64,000 bases of DNA from the NCBI RefSeq assembly GCF_013373365.1, contig NZ_CP035925.1, positions 1,488,001 to 1,552,000 of the forward strand, given 5' to 3'. Every line of letters begins with the position of its first letter. The first letter of the stretch is position 1. Shown here piece after piece: positions 25,690 through 37,404 of the stretch. The notes beneath the pieces are model-generated. The model searched no databases. It was not told the DNA's origin and saw nothing but the letters and a program-made list of their open reading frames with translations. A program made the translations under genes and the position numbers. This DNA comes from Lentibacillus sp. CBA3610. Lineage in GTDB: Bacteria > Bacillota > Bacilli > Bacillales > Amphibacillaceae.

Positions 25690-27040
25690 AAATACTCATC
25701 TCTGCTCTTTCATTTTCAGCATTGTCCATAACACGCACAAAAGTGCCTTCATTATAAGGATAGCCTGACTGCGTTATTTTCACGCGTACAATTTTTCCGA
25801 TTAAATCTTTGGATCCGTTGAAACGGACTTTCAAGTAATTATCCGTGTAACCTTCAAGCATATTTTCTTCAGCTTCTTTTACATGTTCTTCAGGTATGAC
25901 CTCGAGCACTTCATCTTCATAGTCGGAAGCATATTCTTTCGCTAATTGGTTCGATAATTCAATCAATCGGTTAACACGGTCATTTTTGACATCGGCATCA
26001 ACCTGATCCGTCATATGCGCAGCCGGTGTACCGGTACGTCTTGAAAATGGGAAGACATGAAGTTCTGAATAACCAATCTCGTTAACAAAATGATAAGTCT
26101 CCATAAACTCTTCTTCAGTCTCACCCGGAAAGCCGACGATAACATCCGTTGTAATGGCCAGTCCTGGGAGTGCCTGATGAATCTTTTCCACTTTTTGCTT
26201 ATAATACTCTGTGGAATATTTTCGTCTCATACGATGCAGTACACTGTCTGACCCTGCCTGCAGCGGAATATGCAAATGACGAACGATTTTTTCTGATTTA
26301 TCAAGGACTTCAATGACTTCATCCGTGATTTGACTTGCCTCGATCGAAGAAATACGGATACGTTTCAGTCCTTTAACCTCGCTCTCAAGCTGCTTCAGCA
26401 ATTTGGCAAAATTATAATCATTCATGTCCTCTCCATAACCCGCTGTATGTATGCCGGTCAAAACAATCTCTTTATACCCTGCGTCTACCAGATTTTGGGC
26501 TTGTTTGATCACATTTTCCGGTTCTCTTGATCGGAGCAGCCCCCTTGACCATGGGATAATACAAAATGTGCAGAAATTATTGCACCCTTCCTGGATTTTT
26601 AAAGAAGCACGTGTCCGATCAGTAAATTCCGGGACGTCCATTTCCTCAAATACCCGGTTTTTCATAATGTTCGATACACCATTGATGGGCTCGCGTGTCT
26701 TCTGATGCTCTTCAATATAATCAATCATTTTTTTTCTGTTTTGTGTCCCAACAATCACATCCACACCAGGTATTTCCATAATCTCTCCCGGTGATGTCTG
26801 AGCATAGCAGCCTGTCACACAGATAACGGCATCAGGATTTTTACGGACTGCCCGGCGGATAACCTGCCTGCTCTTTTTGTCACCGGTATTCGTGACTGTA
26901 CATGTGTTGATGACATAGACATCAGACTGGCGATCAAAATCGACACGTTCATAACCGTTATCTTTAAACATGTTCCAGATTCCTTCAGTTTCATAATGAT
27001 TCACCTTACAGCCTAACGTATGAAAAGCTACTGTTGGCAT
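25688..27040 (-). CDS. mtaB: tRNA-t6A37 methylthiotransferase MtaB
   Basis: Radical SAM methylthiotransferase that converts t6A37 to ms2t6A37 in tRNAs reading ANN codons. The N-terminal UPF0004 domain carries cluster cysteines C11, C47 and C78; the radical SAM CxxxCxxC (CNNFCTFC) has C153, C157 and C160; a TRAM domain closes the protein (about 385-445). The ATG at 27038-27040 overlaps the rsmE stop (TAATG) and has GGGGTG upstream; a GTG three codons before it is too close to the site. prmA-rsmE-mtaB are translationally chained. Confidence 0.94.
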   Translation of the reverse strand: MPTVAFHTLGCKVNHYETEGIWNMFKDNGYERVDFDRQSDVYVINTCTVTNTGDKKSRQVIRRAVRKNPDAVICVTGCYAQTSPGEIMEIPGVDVIVGTQNRKKMIDYIEEHQKTREPINGVSNIMKNRVFEEMDVPEFTDRTRASLKIQEGCNNFCTFCIIPWSRGLLRSREPENVIKQAQNLVDAGYKEIVLTGIHTAGYGEDMNDYNFAKLLKQLESEVKGLKRIRISSIEASQITDEVIEVLDKSEKIVRHLHIPLQAGSDSVLHRMRRKYSTEYYKQKVEKIHQALPGLAITTDVIVGFPGETEEEFMETYHFVNEIGYSELHVFPFSRRTGTPAAHMTDQVDADVKNDRVNRLIELSNQLAKEYASDYEDEVLEVIPEEHVKEAEENMLEGYTDNYLKVRFNGSKDLIGKIVRVKITQSGYPYNEGTFVRVMDNAENERAEMSI

Positions 27041-27801
27041 TATTTGCACCCCAATTCTTCAAATTGATAAGAAATACTGGCCAATGCGTACAAAGCAGCG
27101 GTCTCAGTACGTAAAATACGTGGTCCCAGCCTAACGGGCATGAATTCACGCTGCTTAAGTAAAGCTGCTTCCTGTTCGGAAAAGCCGCCTTCCGGTCCAA
27201 TGACAATCAGCACCCGGTCGCCTGAATTCATTTTACTGACGAGTGTGCCAAATGACTGGAAGCTTTCAGTTTTTGCTTCTTCCTCATATGCAAATAACTT
27301 CAAGTCATATTGGCTGTTTTCATCTGCCAATTGCTTGATTCCATTCACCGGTTGTTGTATAAGAGGAATTTTATTACGGTGGCTTTGCTCGCTGGCTTCT
27401 TTTACAATTTTCCTGTATCGATTCATTTTCTTTTCCATCTTTTTATGGTCCCAGACAACTACTGAACGGTCTGCTTGTACTGGAATAAATGCTGCTGCAC
27501 CTAGCTCTGTTCCTTTTTTTAGCACGAATTCCATTTTATCGCTTTTGGGCAGGCCCTGTGCGATTGTCACGTCAATTGGTAATTCAGCTGATTCATCAAG
27601 CCATTCGCTTATGACAGCACGAACGTTATCGCTTGTTATGTCCGTAATTTGACAGATGGCAGCCTTCCCGTCCGGATGATTGCAAATGATCTCATCTTCA
27701 GGTTTCGACCGCATGACACGGCTGATATGGTGTGCATCATCATCTGTCATGATTACCTGGTTGTCTTTCCAATTTTCAGCTGGTACAAAATACCGTTGCA
27801 A
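27040..27801 (-). CDS. rsmE: 16S rRNA m3U1498 methyltransferase RsmE
   Basis: SPOUT-class methyltransferase acting on U1498 of 16S rRNA in the assembled 30S subunit. The C-terminal knot has LIVIGPEGGFSEQEAALL and LGPRILRTETAALYALA, diagnostic for RsmE; an N-terminal PUA-like domain precedes it. The homologous N terminus is LQRYFVPAE, so I place the start at the TTG at 27799-27801, one base after the prmA stop, with GTGGTG about 6 bases upstream (253 residues). The frame is open further upstream inside prmA but that part is not family sequence. A GTG at 27808-27810 is an alternative. Confidence 0.9.
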   Translation of the reverse strand: MQRYFVPAENWKDNQVIMTDDDAHHISRVMRSKPEDEIICNHPDGKAAICQITDITSDNVRAVISEWLDESAELPIDVTIAQGLPKSDKMEFVLKKGTELGAAAFIPVQADRSVVVWDHKKMEKKMNRYRKIVKEASEQSHRNKIPLIQQPVNGIKQLADENSQYDLKLFAYEEEAKTESFQSFGTLVSKMNSGDRVLIVIGPEGGFSEQEAALLKQREFMPVRLGPRILRTETAALYALASISYQFEELGCK

Positions 27802-27802
27802 A

Positions 27803-28759
27803 TCAGGCACCACTTTTCTTTTCAATCTTTTTGGCAACAATGGATACCCAGTCTTCCATTTCATCGACTTGGACAATTCGGAAACCCGCTTGCTCAAGAT
27901 GATCTGTAACCATCTGTTTTTTTGCATGGATAATACCGGACGTTATGAAAAATCCATTCGGTTTCAGGTTATTCCAGGTGTCAGAAACAAACCTTACAAT
28001 GATCTCAGCCAGGATGTTGGAAATAATGACATCAGCCTGCATATCCACTTGATCAAGCAAGTCATTTTGTTTCGCCATTACCCTGTCTTCTATTTGATTT
28101 AATTTGGTATTTATTTGTGTACTTTTAACAGCGACGCCATCTAAATCAAGTGCATGAACTTCTTTTGCACCAAGCAGTACCGCGGCAATGCTCAGTACAC
28201 CGGACCCGCATCCTACATCAATGGCAATGTCGTTTTTATTTATGTATTGCTCAATGGCTTGAATGCTCAATACTGTTGTCGGATGCGTACCGGTTCCAAA
28301 AGCCATTCCCGGATCAAGTTCAATAATCACTTCGTCACTTGATCCGGGTTCATATTCTTCCCAGGTAGGCATGATTGTAATCTTTTCAGAAATTTTGACT
28401 GGCTTATAATATTTTTTCCAGGCTGTTGCCCAATCTTCTTCGTTTATTTCACGTAACGTAACCTGATTCTTTCCTAAATCAATATCATACAATTGCAAGT
28501 TATTTATCGCTCGCTTTATTTCATCAACCTTTTTATCCAGAAAACTATTAACGGGTAAGTACGTCTTGATATAAACGCCTTCTTCCGGGTACTCAGCGGG
28601 GTCTAATTCATAAACCTCACCAAATAAGGTCTCTCTTTCCTTAACCAAATCAATCGGGTCTTCAATGACGACACCACTTGCTCCTTTTTCGTGCAAAATA
28701 TTGGAAATAGGCTCCACAGCTTCGTTTGTTGTATGAATACGTATCTCAGACCAGTCCAT
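27803..28759 (-). CDS. prmA: Ribosomal protein L11 methyltransferase
   Basis: SAM-dependent trimethylation of ribosomal protein L11. The N-terminal recognition domain (about 1-90) is followed by the methyltransferase domain with GTGTHPTT (about 157-164) and DVGCGSGVLSIAA (about 180-192), both typical of PrmA. 318 residues is close to usual. It follows dnaJ on the minus strand, as in B. subtilis, but two hairpins in the 149 bp gap suggest partial transcriptional separation. Confidence 0.95.
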   Translation of the reverse strand: MDWSEIRIHTTNEAVEPISNILHEKGASGVVIEDPIDLVKERETLFGEVYELDPAEYPEEGVYIKTYLPVNSFLDKKVDEIKRAINNLQLYDIDLGKNQVTLREINEEDWATAWKKYYKPVKISEKITIMPTWEEYEPGSSDEVIIELDPGMAFGTGTHPTTVLSIQAIEQYINKNDIAIDVGCGSGVLSIAAVLLGAKEVHALDLDGVAVKSTQINTKLNQIEDRVMAKQNDLLDQVDMQADVIISNILAEIIVRFVSDTWNNLKPNGFFITSGIIHAKKQMVTDHLEQAGFRIVQVDEMEDWVSIVAKKIEKKSGA

Positions 28760-28791
28760 ATTAAACCCACTCGTTTCCCGGAAAATTTATT

Positions 28792-28829
28792 GGAAAAACT
28801 CAGGCCTAGCCTTGTACCGAAGTTTTTCC
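28792..28829 (-). terminator. Hairpin between dnaJ and prmA
   Basis: GGAAAAACT (28792-28800) pairs with AGTTTTTCC (28821-28829). The loop side starts with CAGGCCTAGC, which also occurs near 12627-12637 upstream of glyQ, where AAAAACTCAGGCCTAGC is found again. The role may be termination; no long U-tract follows on the minus strand. Confidence 0.45.
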
Positions 28830-28884
28830 TATAAGGTCTACCATATTTTTTACTTTCTGACGTTATGAATATAACCTATGTAAA

Positions 28885-28903
28885 CGGTGCAGGTGAAGCA
28901 CCG
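28885..28903 (-). terminator. Weak terminator directly after dnaJ
   Basis: CGGTGC (28885-28890) pairs with GCACCG (28898-28903) 6 bp beyond the dnaJ stop codon; only TTTAC follows on the minus strand, so termination would be incomplete. Confidence 0.5.
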
Positions 28904-28908
28904 TGTTT

Positions 28909-30027
28909 TTAGCTTTTAAAAGCATTTTTAAAACGCTGGAACAATGATCCTTGCTCATCAGTAGCTTCATTACCACCGATTTCATTAAATTCCCGCAGTA
29001 ACTCTTTCTGGCGTTCGGAAAGACTGCTTGGCGTCACAACTCTTATTTGAACATGTTGATCTCCATAGCCATAGCCACGCACATTTGGAGCACCTTTACC
29101 CTTCAGACGGAAGGTTTTTCCTGTTTGAGTGCTGGCAGGAATTGTCAGCATTACTCTTCCATGTACTGTCGGCACTTCAACTTCATCTCCAAGAGCGGCT
29201 TGTGCAAATGTTATCGGCAATTCGCAATAGATATGATCTCCTTCACGCTCATAAAATTCGTGGGACCGTACTTGAATCACGACAAACAAATCGCCTGGAG
29301 GACCTCCGTTCACACCCGGTTCACCTTTGCCGGCAACTCTGATTTGCTGCCCCTCATCTATACCTTTGGGAATCGAAATGTGAATGCTTTTGTGTGTCTT
29401 CACTCTGCCGGAGCCGCCACACGTATTACACTTTTCCGGAATGATTTTACCGGAACCATTACAATGGTGGCATACACGACGATTAACTACACGGCCGAAT
29501 GGTGTATTTTGCTCCATATTCAGCTGACCGGACCCCTGGCAATGGGAGCATGTTTCAGTTTTAGTGCCCGGTTTTGCACCTGAACCAGTACACGTGTCAC
29601 ATTCCTCTTCTTTAGGAATATTGATATCTGCTTCCTTCCCAAAAATCGCTTCCTCAAAGTCCAGAGTCATCGTATATTGTAAATCCGCCCCTTGTTGAGG
29701 TGCATTTGGATCCCGTCTGCGACCGCCGCCAAAGAACATATCAAAAATGTCACCGAAGCCGCCAAAGTCACCAAAGTCTGATGCGCCTCCGAATCCGCCC
29801 TGGCCTTGGGCACCTGCATGACCAAATTGATCATATTGGGCTCTCTTTTGTTCATCACTTAATACTTCATAGGCTTCTTTTGCTTCTTTAAACTTATCAG
29901 ATGCATTTTCTTCCTCACTGACATCAGGATGATACTTTCTTGCCAGTTTACGATAAGCTTTCTTTATTTCATCTTTAGAAGCGCCTTTGTCAACACCAAG
30001 CACTTCATAATAGTCGCGCTTACTCAC
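28909..30027 (-). CDS. dnaJ: Chaperone protein DnaJ (Hsp40)
   Basis: Co-chaperone that delivers substrates to DnaK and stimulates its ATPase. The J domain (1-70) contains the HPD tripeptide in RKYHPDVS (about 32-35); a G/F-rich region (72-110) includes FGGGRRR; the zinc-binding region (about 140-220) has four CxxCxGxG repeats ([32 protein letters not shown]); the substrate domain follows. 372 residues is normal. It is separated from dnaK by 464 bp containing a terminator and a tandem hairpin repeat, an unusually long gap for this operon. Confidence 0.97.
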   Translation of the reverse strand: MSKRDYYEVLGVDKGASKDEIKKAYRKLARKYHPDVSEEENASDKFKEAKEAYEVLSDEQKRAQYDQFGHAGAQGQGGFGGASDFGDFGGFGDIFDMFFGGGRRRDPNAPQQGADLQYTMTLDFEEAIFGKEADINIPKEEECDTCTGSGAKPGTKTETCSHCQGSGQLNMEQNTPFGRVVNRRVCHHCNGSGKIIPEKCNTCGGSGRVKTHKSIHISIPKGIDEGQQIRVAGKGEPGVNGGPPGDLFVVIQVRSHEFYEREGDHIYCELPITFAQAALGDEVEVPTVHGRVMLTIPASTQTGKTFRLKGKGAPNVRGYGYGDQHVQIRVVTPSSLSERQKELLREFNEIGGNEATDEQGSLFQRFKNAFKS

Positions 30028-30060
30028 TTGTGAATCACTCTCCCGACACTATTGCATACA

Positions 30061-30300
30061 TTTTATCCTGCATATAACAGACAGTAACCCGCAAAAATCG
30101 GCGGTTAACTGTCTGTAAATGTCCGATTCTGTTCTACTGACATTCAGCGGAAAAAACCGTTCCGCTGAATGAAGTTTCACTTTTCCGCACATATAAAGGT
30201 CAGTAACCCGCCAAAAAACGGCGGCCAACTGTCCTTAAATGTCCGATTCTGTTCTACTAACATTCAGCGGAAAAAACCGTTCCGCTGAATGAAGTTTCAC
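30061..30300. repeat. Tandem 120 bp duplication with paired hairpins (dnaK-dnaJ gap)
   Basis: Two head-to-tail units of 120 bp (30061-30180 and 30181-30300). Their second halves (30121-30180, 30241-30300) differ at one base; their first halves are more diverged. Each unit carries two hairpins: one around GTAACCCGC ... GCGGTTAAC and a perfect 12 bp stem CATTCAGCGGAA / TTCCGCTGAATG with a 7-base loop. No open reading frame is preserved. Confidence 0.9.
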
Positions 30301-30378
30301 TTTATCTTACCATCATTTATATTATGATAGCAAACAAGAAACGACCTTGTCCCTTTGATATCAGATGACATTAGAAAA

Positions 30379-30411
30379 AAGTCAAAGTCAAGGAGTTCCT
30401 GACTTTGACTT
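30379..30411 (-). terminator. Strong intrinsic terminator after dnaK
   Basis: A 12 bp perfect stem (AAGTCAAAGTCA at 30379-30390 with its complement at 30400-30411), followed on the minus strand by an uninterrupted U-run. It would end most hrcA-grpE-dnaK transcripts before dnaJ. Confidence 0.85.
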
Positions 30412-30431
30412 GGGCCTATAGGATGTAGGTC

Positions 30432-30472
30432 AGTTCGACGTTGCCACATGATGTGGCGCTCTTAATCGAACT
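30432..30472. repeat. REP-like nested hairpin between dnaK and its terminator
   Basis: Outer arms AGTTCGA (30432-30438) and TCGAACT (30466-30472) enclose a compact hairpin GCCACA-TGA-TGTGGC (30443-30457). It begins 20 bp after the dnaK stop. Such stable nested stems often protect mRNA 3' ends; function here is inferred. Confidence 0.55.
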
Positions 30473-30491
30473 TCCTTTTCTTATATGATGC

Positions 30492-32363
<1,872 letters not shown>

Positions 32364-32957
32364 TTACTTATTAACTTTAACCATTGCTGGGCGGATCACA
32401 CGATCTTTCAGGTAATAGCCTTTTTGCAGTTCTTCTGTAACGGTTTCCGATTCAGCTTCTTCATCCTCAACTTGCATGACAGCGTGATGGATATTCGGAT
32501 CAAACGGCTGACCGACAGATTCGATTTCTTCAACACCCTGTGATTTCAATGCATCTGTAATCTGGTTATAAACCATGGTTACACCGTCGACAAAGCTTTT
32601 CGTTTCGTCGGTAACCTCCACTTGCAATGCCCGTTCAAAATTGTCAATAGCAGGCAACAATTCTTTTACAACTTCTTCTGCCTTGTATTTCCGCTCAGCT
32701 TCTTTTTCTTTCTGGGAGCGTTTTTTAAAATTATCGAATTCTGCCTGTACGCGCAGCAATCGCTGATGCATGTCATCCTTTTCCTGCTTAAGCTGATTCA
32801 GTTCTGCTTCACGGGAATCCTCATCAGTATTATTTGAATCGGATTGGTCAGTACCGTCTTGATCATCAGCATCAATAACTTCTGCGATGACATCTTCCTG
32901 TTTATTTTCTTGTTCAGTCTCATCATGATTTGTCTTTTCCTGATTTTCTTCTGTCAT
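32364..32957 (-). CDS. grpE: Nucleotide exchange factor GrpE
   Basis: Releases ADP from DnaK to drive the chaperone cycle. A long acidic, Asn/Asp/Glu-rich N terminus (1-60) precedes the coiled coil (about 60-105) and the beta domain ending with [18 protein letters not shown], the GrpE signature. The ATG at 32955-32957 follows AGGAGGTGGCAGGG; the upstream GTG overlaps that site. 198 residues. It lies 30 bp upstream of dnaK in the heat-shock operon. Confidence 0.96.
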   Translation of the reverse strand: MTEENQEKTNHDETEQENKQEDVIAEVIDADDQDGTDQSDSNNTDEDSREAELNQLKQEKDDMHQRLLRVQAEFDNFKKRSQKEKEAERKYKAEEVVKELLPAIDNFERALQVEVTDETKSFVDGVTMVYNQITDALKSQGVEEIESVGQPFDPNIHHAVMQVEDEEAESETVTEELQKGYYLKDRVIRPAMVKVNK

Positions 32958-33119
32958 CCCTGCCACCTCCTATATGAAAATTGCCAAGATAGAATATAAC
33001 ATGATTCATATGTTTATTAAATCAATAAACATTAGAAAACTTGGCTTGGCGCCAAGCCCTCATTGTCTTATGCAGACAGAGAAGAGTTTAAACTGTCTGT
33101 CCTACAGTGACTTACCTTA

Positions 33120-34148
33120 CTAATTATTTTGATACCATTTATATAATACATCTGACATCTCAGTTGATAAAGCATTTAAAAGCGCAATAACCTTTTTGTA
33201 CTCCATTCTCGTTGGGCCAATTAATGCAATTGTGCCCATTTGTTCCTCGTTCATTTCATAAGTCGCCGTTATCAGACTGCAGTCTTTTATCGCATCGACT
33301 TTATTTTCGTGTCCGATTGTAACTTTAATGCCATCAGTGGCGTCCTTTAATAAACTGGCTATTTCATCTTTTTCTTCAATCATGGAGTAAAATGACCTGA
33401 CTTTATCAATATCATTGAATTCCGGCTGCATTAAAAGGTTTGTTTTGCCGCCGAAATATAATTTCACTGGATTCTCACTGAAGAATGCCGCTTTCAGATA
33501 ATCATATGATGCATCAAAATCTGTCAAATATTTATCCATCAGATTGACAATCTCAGTGTTGAGTTTTTCATGCAGCTTGAAAATCGGTACCCCATATAAT
33601 CGATCATTTAAAATGTTAACCATTTTTTCCAAATCTGATGAATCAATTGCTTCAGGAACAGAAAATGACCGATGTTCCACATGGCCGGTATTGGTTACCA
33701 ATATTGCTACGGCTGTATTCGGTGTTAAGGATACAATTTGCAGCTGTTTCAATTTTGTCTCAAACACTTCAGGTCCCAGAATAATGGATGTATAATTTGT
33801 AATTTCAGACAGTATTTCAGCAGAACTTTGGACGATTTGTTCAAATTCAAATAATCCATCCTGCATGATACTGCGTATAATCCGAACATTACTTTCAATA
33901 TCCCGGGGGGTCACTAAATGGTCGACATAATGACGGTATCCCTTCTCTGATGGTATTCGACCGGAAGATGAGTGTGTTTTCTCCAGGAAACCCATATCTT
34001 CCAAATCGGCCATTTCGTTTCGTACGGTAGCCGAGCTGTGCTGTATGTTACCTTTCTTGGCAATAGAGCGCGAGCCAACTGGCTGTGCCGACTCGATGAA
34101 ATCATCAATTATGACTTGCAGGATCAGCAACTGTCTTTCTGTTAACAT
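33120..34148 (-). CDS. hrcA: Heat-inducible transcription repressor HrcA
   Basis: Repressor of class I heat-shock genes; binds CIRCE and is kept active by GroEL. An N-terminal winged helix (about 1-75, with SSATVRNEMADLEDMGFL) is followed by a GAF-like domain and the C-terminal GPTRMEYKKVIALL region. The ATG at 34146-34148 has CAGAGGTGATC upstream, giving 342 residues; upstream in-frame starts lie in the CIRCE and promoter region. It autoregulates its own operon through the CIRCE element 15 bp upstream. Confidence 0.96.
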   Translation of the reverse strand: MLTERQLLILQVIIDDFIESAQPVGSRSIAKKGNIQHSSATVRNEMADLEDMGFLEKTHSSSGRIPSEKGYRHYVDHLVTPRDIESNVRIIRSIMQDGLFEFEQIVQSSAEILSEITNYTSIILGPEVFETKLKQLQIVSLTPNTAVAILVTNTGHVEHRSFSVPEAIDSSDLEKMVNILNDRLYGVPIFKLHEKLNTEIVNLMDKYLTDFDASYDYLKAAFFSENPVKLYFGGKTNLLMQPEFNDIDKVRSFYSMIEEKDEIASLLKDATDGIKVTIGHENKVDAIKDCSLITATYEMNEEQMGTIALIGPTRMEYKKVIALLNALSTEMSDVLYKWYQNN

Positions 34149-34162
34149 GATGATCACCTCTG

Positions 34163-34189
34163 TTAGCACTCTATCCTTCCGAGTGCTAA
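34163..34189 (-). promoter_or_regulatory. CIRCE operator (HrcA binding site)
   Basis: TTAGCACTC-N9-GAGTGCTAA is an exact CIRCE inverted repeat, located between the promoter and hrcA, as expected for repression by HrcA under non-stress conditions. Confidence 0.97.
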
Positions 34190-34199
34190 TGCTAATCAT

Positions 34200-34228
34200 A
34201 AATTATCAAATCCTTATTTTTTTGTCAA
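34200..34228 (-). promoter_or_regulatory. Sigma-A promoter of the hrcA-grpE-dnaK operon
   Basis: Minus strand TTGACA (34223-34228), 17 bp spacer, TAATTT (34200-34205), immediately upstream of CIRCE. The -35 overlaps the last codons of hemW. Confidence 0.75.
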
Positions 34229-35385
34229 CGGACAAGCATCAGGTCATCTTCTTCCAATAAAAATTGTTCAAATACGTCATTACCAAACAGGACACCCTGG
34301 TCAGTCAGCTGTATATTTTCACCGTTTTCTTCCAGCCAACCTTTATTGATGAGATAGGCGATTCGTTCTTTATACAGTTTCTCGTAAGGAAAACCGAATT
34401 TCTCATAAAATTGATTGGTGTTAATGCCTTCCATTCTCCGTAAACCAAGAAACATTTCTTCCTCAACCATTTCACGTATACCAATTGCTTCAGTATTCAA
34501 AACCGGATGGCCATCTTCCTTCGCCTTCTTGATATAAGCCGGGAGCGGTCGGATATTGCCTGTCCGTTCGCCTGGTAAATACCCATGCGCGCCTGCGCCA
34601 AATCCATAGTAGTGTTCATTATTCCAATAAACCTGATTATGGCGGCTTTCATAACCTGGTTTAGCAAAATTGCTGATTTCATATTGCTGAATACCTTTGG
34701 AGCGCATCGTGTCTTTTAAAATGGCATACATTTCGACTTCTTCTTCTTGCGGAGGCCTGTGCAGTTTTCCTTTTTTATAACGCTGATAAAAGACTGTCTT
34801 CGGTTCAATCTGCAGAGCGTACGTGGAATAATGCGGCAGATTGAATGCAACAGCTTCATTCAAAGAACGCCTGAAATGCTCGACAGTCTGTTTAGGCAAT
34901 GCATAAATGAGATCAAGACTTATATTGCCAAAACCATTTTGCTGCAATAGATCGATTGAACGATAAACATCTTTCACCTTATGCAGCCTGCCAAGCTCTT
35001 CCAGCATGGCATCATCAAACACTTGAACGCCTAATGATATACGGTTGACACCAAATGCCCTGAGTAATTTAATCTTGTCTTCATCAAAGTCCCCCGGGTT
35101 GGCTTCAATCGTGAATTCAATACAATGCGCTACGTCAAATTTGTCATCAATCAGTTGCAGCAGCGAACGTAATTGTTCCATGTTCAATGCAGTTGGTGTG
35201 CCGCCACCGATAAAGATCGTGTTGACTCGATTCTTAGTGCCATGAACCTGTGTGTCGACTTCATTCGAAAGTGCTTCAATATATTCTGTTGCCAGCTTCT
35301 CATCATAAAAGAATTTCGTGAAATCGCAGTAATGACAAATTTGCTGACAAAATGGAATATGGATATAGACGGATTGTGCCTTCAT
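34225..35385 (-). CDS. hemW: Heme chaperone HemW (radical SAM, coproporphyrinogen oxidase-like)
   Basis: HemW binds heme and transfers it to respiratory enzymes; older annotations call it oxygen-independent coproporphyrinogen III oxidase. The cluster motif CxxxCxxC has C13, C17 and C20 (PFCQQICHYCDF); HemW lacks the fourth cysteine of true HemN, consistent with what I see. Segments GGGTPTAL and EANPGDFD follow. 386 residues. It lies 73 bp after lepA, in the conserved lepA-hemW-hrcA order. Confidence 0.93.
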   Translation of the reverse strand: MKAQSVYIHIPFCQQICHYCDFTKFFYDEKLATEYIEALSNEVDTQVHGTKNRVNTIFIGGGTPTALNMEQLRSLLQLIDDKFDVAHCIEFTIEANPGDFDEDKIKLLRAFGVNRISLGVQVFDDAMLEELGRLHKVKDVYRSIDLLQQNGFGNISLDLIYALPKQTVEHFRRSLNEAVAFNLPHYSTYALQIEPKTVFYQRYKKGKLHRPPQEEEVEMYAILKDTMRSKGIQQYEISNFAKPGYESRHNQVYWNNEHYYGFGAGAHGYLPGERTGNIRPLPAYIKKAKEDGHPVLNTEAIGIREMVEEEMFLGLRRMEGINTNQFYEKFGFPYEKLYKERIAYLINKGWLEENGENIQLTDQGVLFGNDVFEQFLLEEDDLMLVR

Positions 35386-35458
35386 TTTAATCTCCCCTGC
35401 ATAGAAAAGGGATAAACTGACGCCTCCAGCGAAAGTTTTCCCTGTGCTTCAAAAATAT

Positions 35459-37264
35459 TTAATCATCATTCATTTCCAGTACTGCCATGAATGCCTCTTG
35501 AGGAACTTCAACAGAACCGACCATTTTCATTCGTTTTTTTCCTTCTTTTTGTTTCTCCAACAGTTTCCGTTTCCGTGTAACATCGCCGCCATACAATTTG
35601 GACAGCACATTCTTTTTCAAGGCTTTAATCGTCGATCGTGCAATGATTTTGTTCCCGATGGCTGCCTGTACCGGCACTTCAAATTGCTGCCTCGGGATTA
35701 GATCTTTCAATTTATCCACGATATTTTTTCCTCGTGCAAAAGCAAAATCCCGGTGTACAATAAATGATAGCGCATCGATGGTATCACCGTTTAATAAGAT
35801 ATCCATTTTAACCAAATTTGATGGGTGGTAACCAATTACTTCATAATCAAATGATGCATATCCTTTCGTTTGCGATTTTAATTGATCAAAAAAGTCATAT
35901 ACAATTTCAGACAACGGGATATGATAGATCACATTGACACGAATTTCGTCAAGGTACTCCATATTAACAAACTGACCGCGTTTTCTCTGGGATATTTCCA
36001 TAACCGGTCCGACATAATCATTCGGTACCATAATTGTCGCTTCAACATATGGTTCGCGTACTTCCTGAACGAGCTGATTATCCGGCATCGTGGAAGGATT
36101 GTCGACTTCAACCGTTTCACCATCTGTTTTCTCGACTTCATAAATGACAGAAGGAGCTGTTGTAATCAAATTAATATTAAATTCCCGTTCAATTCGCTCC
36201 TGGATTATTTCCATATGTAATAGTCCAAGAAAACCGCAACGGAAACCAAAGCCCAGTGCCTGTGAACTTTCGGCTTCATACTGCAGTGAGGAGTCATTAA
36301 GTTCCAGTCGTTCCAATGCCTCACGCAAATCGTTATATTGATTCGGATTGACCGGGAATAACCCGCAAAACACCATCGGATTCAATCGTTTATACCCGGG
36401 TAATTGTGTCTCCGCCGGGTTTTTGGCAAGTGTAACCGTGTCGCCTACCCTCGTATCGCCAATATTTTTAATTGATGCGGTCAGAAAACCAACATCACCG
36501 ACAGTCAATTCATCTTTTGCAACGGGATTGGGCCTGAAAACACCAATCTCATTAACTTCAAATTCTTTTCCGTTTGCCATTAATCTGATTTTATCCCCGA
36601 CTTTGACAGAACCCTCTTTAATACAAACATAAGTAATCACCCCACGGTAAGGGTCATACAATGAATCAAATATAAGTGCTTTCAGAGGGTTTTCAGATTC
36701 ACCGGATGGCGCCGGAATATCCGATACAACCCGTTCCATAATCTCGTCAACACCAATATCATCTTTTGCCGAAGCTAAAATAATCTCATCTTTATCAATT
36801 CCGATGACATCTTCCAGTTCCTGGGCCACACGATCAGGATCAGCATTCGGCAAATCGATTTTGTTGATGACCGGAATGAGTTCAAGGTCATTATCCAAAG
36901 CTAAATAGACATTGGCAAGCGTCTGTGCTTCAATTCCCTGAGCAGCATCCACAACTAAAACGGCACCTTCACATGCCGCAAGACTTCTGGATACCTCATA
37001 TGTAAAATCGACATGCCCGGGTGTATCAATTAAATGAAATAAATAATCTTCTTCGTTTTCACTTTTATAATTCAGTTGTACAGCATTCAATTTAATCGTG
37101 ATTCCCCGTTCGCGCTCCAAATCCATCGCATCAAGAAATTGATCCTTCATCTCGCGCTGTGTCAATGCTTTTGTCTTTTCAAGAATACGGTCTGCAAGCG
37201 TTGATTTCCCATGGTCGATATGAGCAATGATGGAAAAATTACGTACATTCTCTTGTTTGATCAT
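35459..37264 (-). CDS. lepA: Elongation factor 4 (LepA), back-translocating GTPase
   Basis: Translational GTPase of 601 residues. G1 [16 protein letters not shown] (about 14-29), G3 DTPGHVDF and G4 NKIDLPNAD are intact, as are the [19 protein letters not shown] segment and the LepA-specific C terminus ([35 protein letters not shown]). The reading frame is complete and undisturbed, in contrast to the three genes directly upstream. It probably shares a promoter region with yqxA-spoIIP-gpr or has its own in the 140 bp gap. Confidence 0.97.
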   Translation of the reverse strand: MIKQENVRNFSIIAHIDHGKSTLADRILEKTKALTQREMKDQFLDAMDLERERGITIKLNAVQLNYKSENEEDYLFHLIDTPGHVDFTYEVSRSLAACEGAVLVVDAAQGIEAQTLANVYLALDNDLELIPVINKIDLPNADPDRVAQELEDVIGIDKDEIILASAKDDIGVDEIMERVVSDIPAPSGESENPLKALIFDSLYDPYRGVITYVCIKEGSVKVGDKIRLMANGKEFEVNEIGVFRPNPVAKDELTVGDVGFLTASIKNIGDTRVGDTVTLAKNPAETQLPGYKRLNPMVFCGLFPVNPNQYNDLREALERLELNDSSLQYEAESSQALGFGFRCGFLGLLHMEIIQERIEREFNINLITTAPSVIYEVEKTDGETVEVDNPSTMPDNQLVQEVREPYVEATIMVPNDYVGPVMEISQRKRGQFVNMEYLDEIRVNVIYHIPLSEIVYDFFDQLKSQTKGYASFDYEVIGYHPSNLVKMDILLNGDTIDALSFIVHRDFAFARGKNIVDKLKDLIPRQQFEVPVQAAIGNKIIARSTIKALKKNVLSKLYGGDVTRKRKLLEKQKEGKKRMKMVGSVEVPQEAFMAVLEMNDD

Positions 37265-37404
37265 AAATGCAGTCCACTCCTACTTTGTCTCTCGCCACTT
37301 CTTACTGTTAAAGGCGAAACATAACTAGGATTGATTATAGCAATTGAGCTGCTGACATTCAAGAAAGTCAACATAAGTGGCGGTCTCCGGCGTAAAGACA
37401 GCAA

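Noticed and set aside
27140-27652. 170-codon plus-strand frame inside rsmE
   Set aside because: Antisense shadow of rsmE, which is fully supported by family motifs.
29047-29583. 178-codon plus-strand frame inside dnaJ
   Set aside because: Shadow of the conserved dnaJ coding sequence; no binding site and no plausible protein features.
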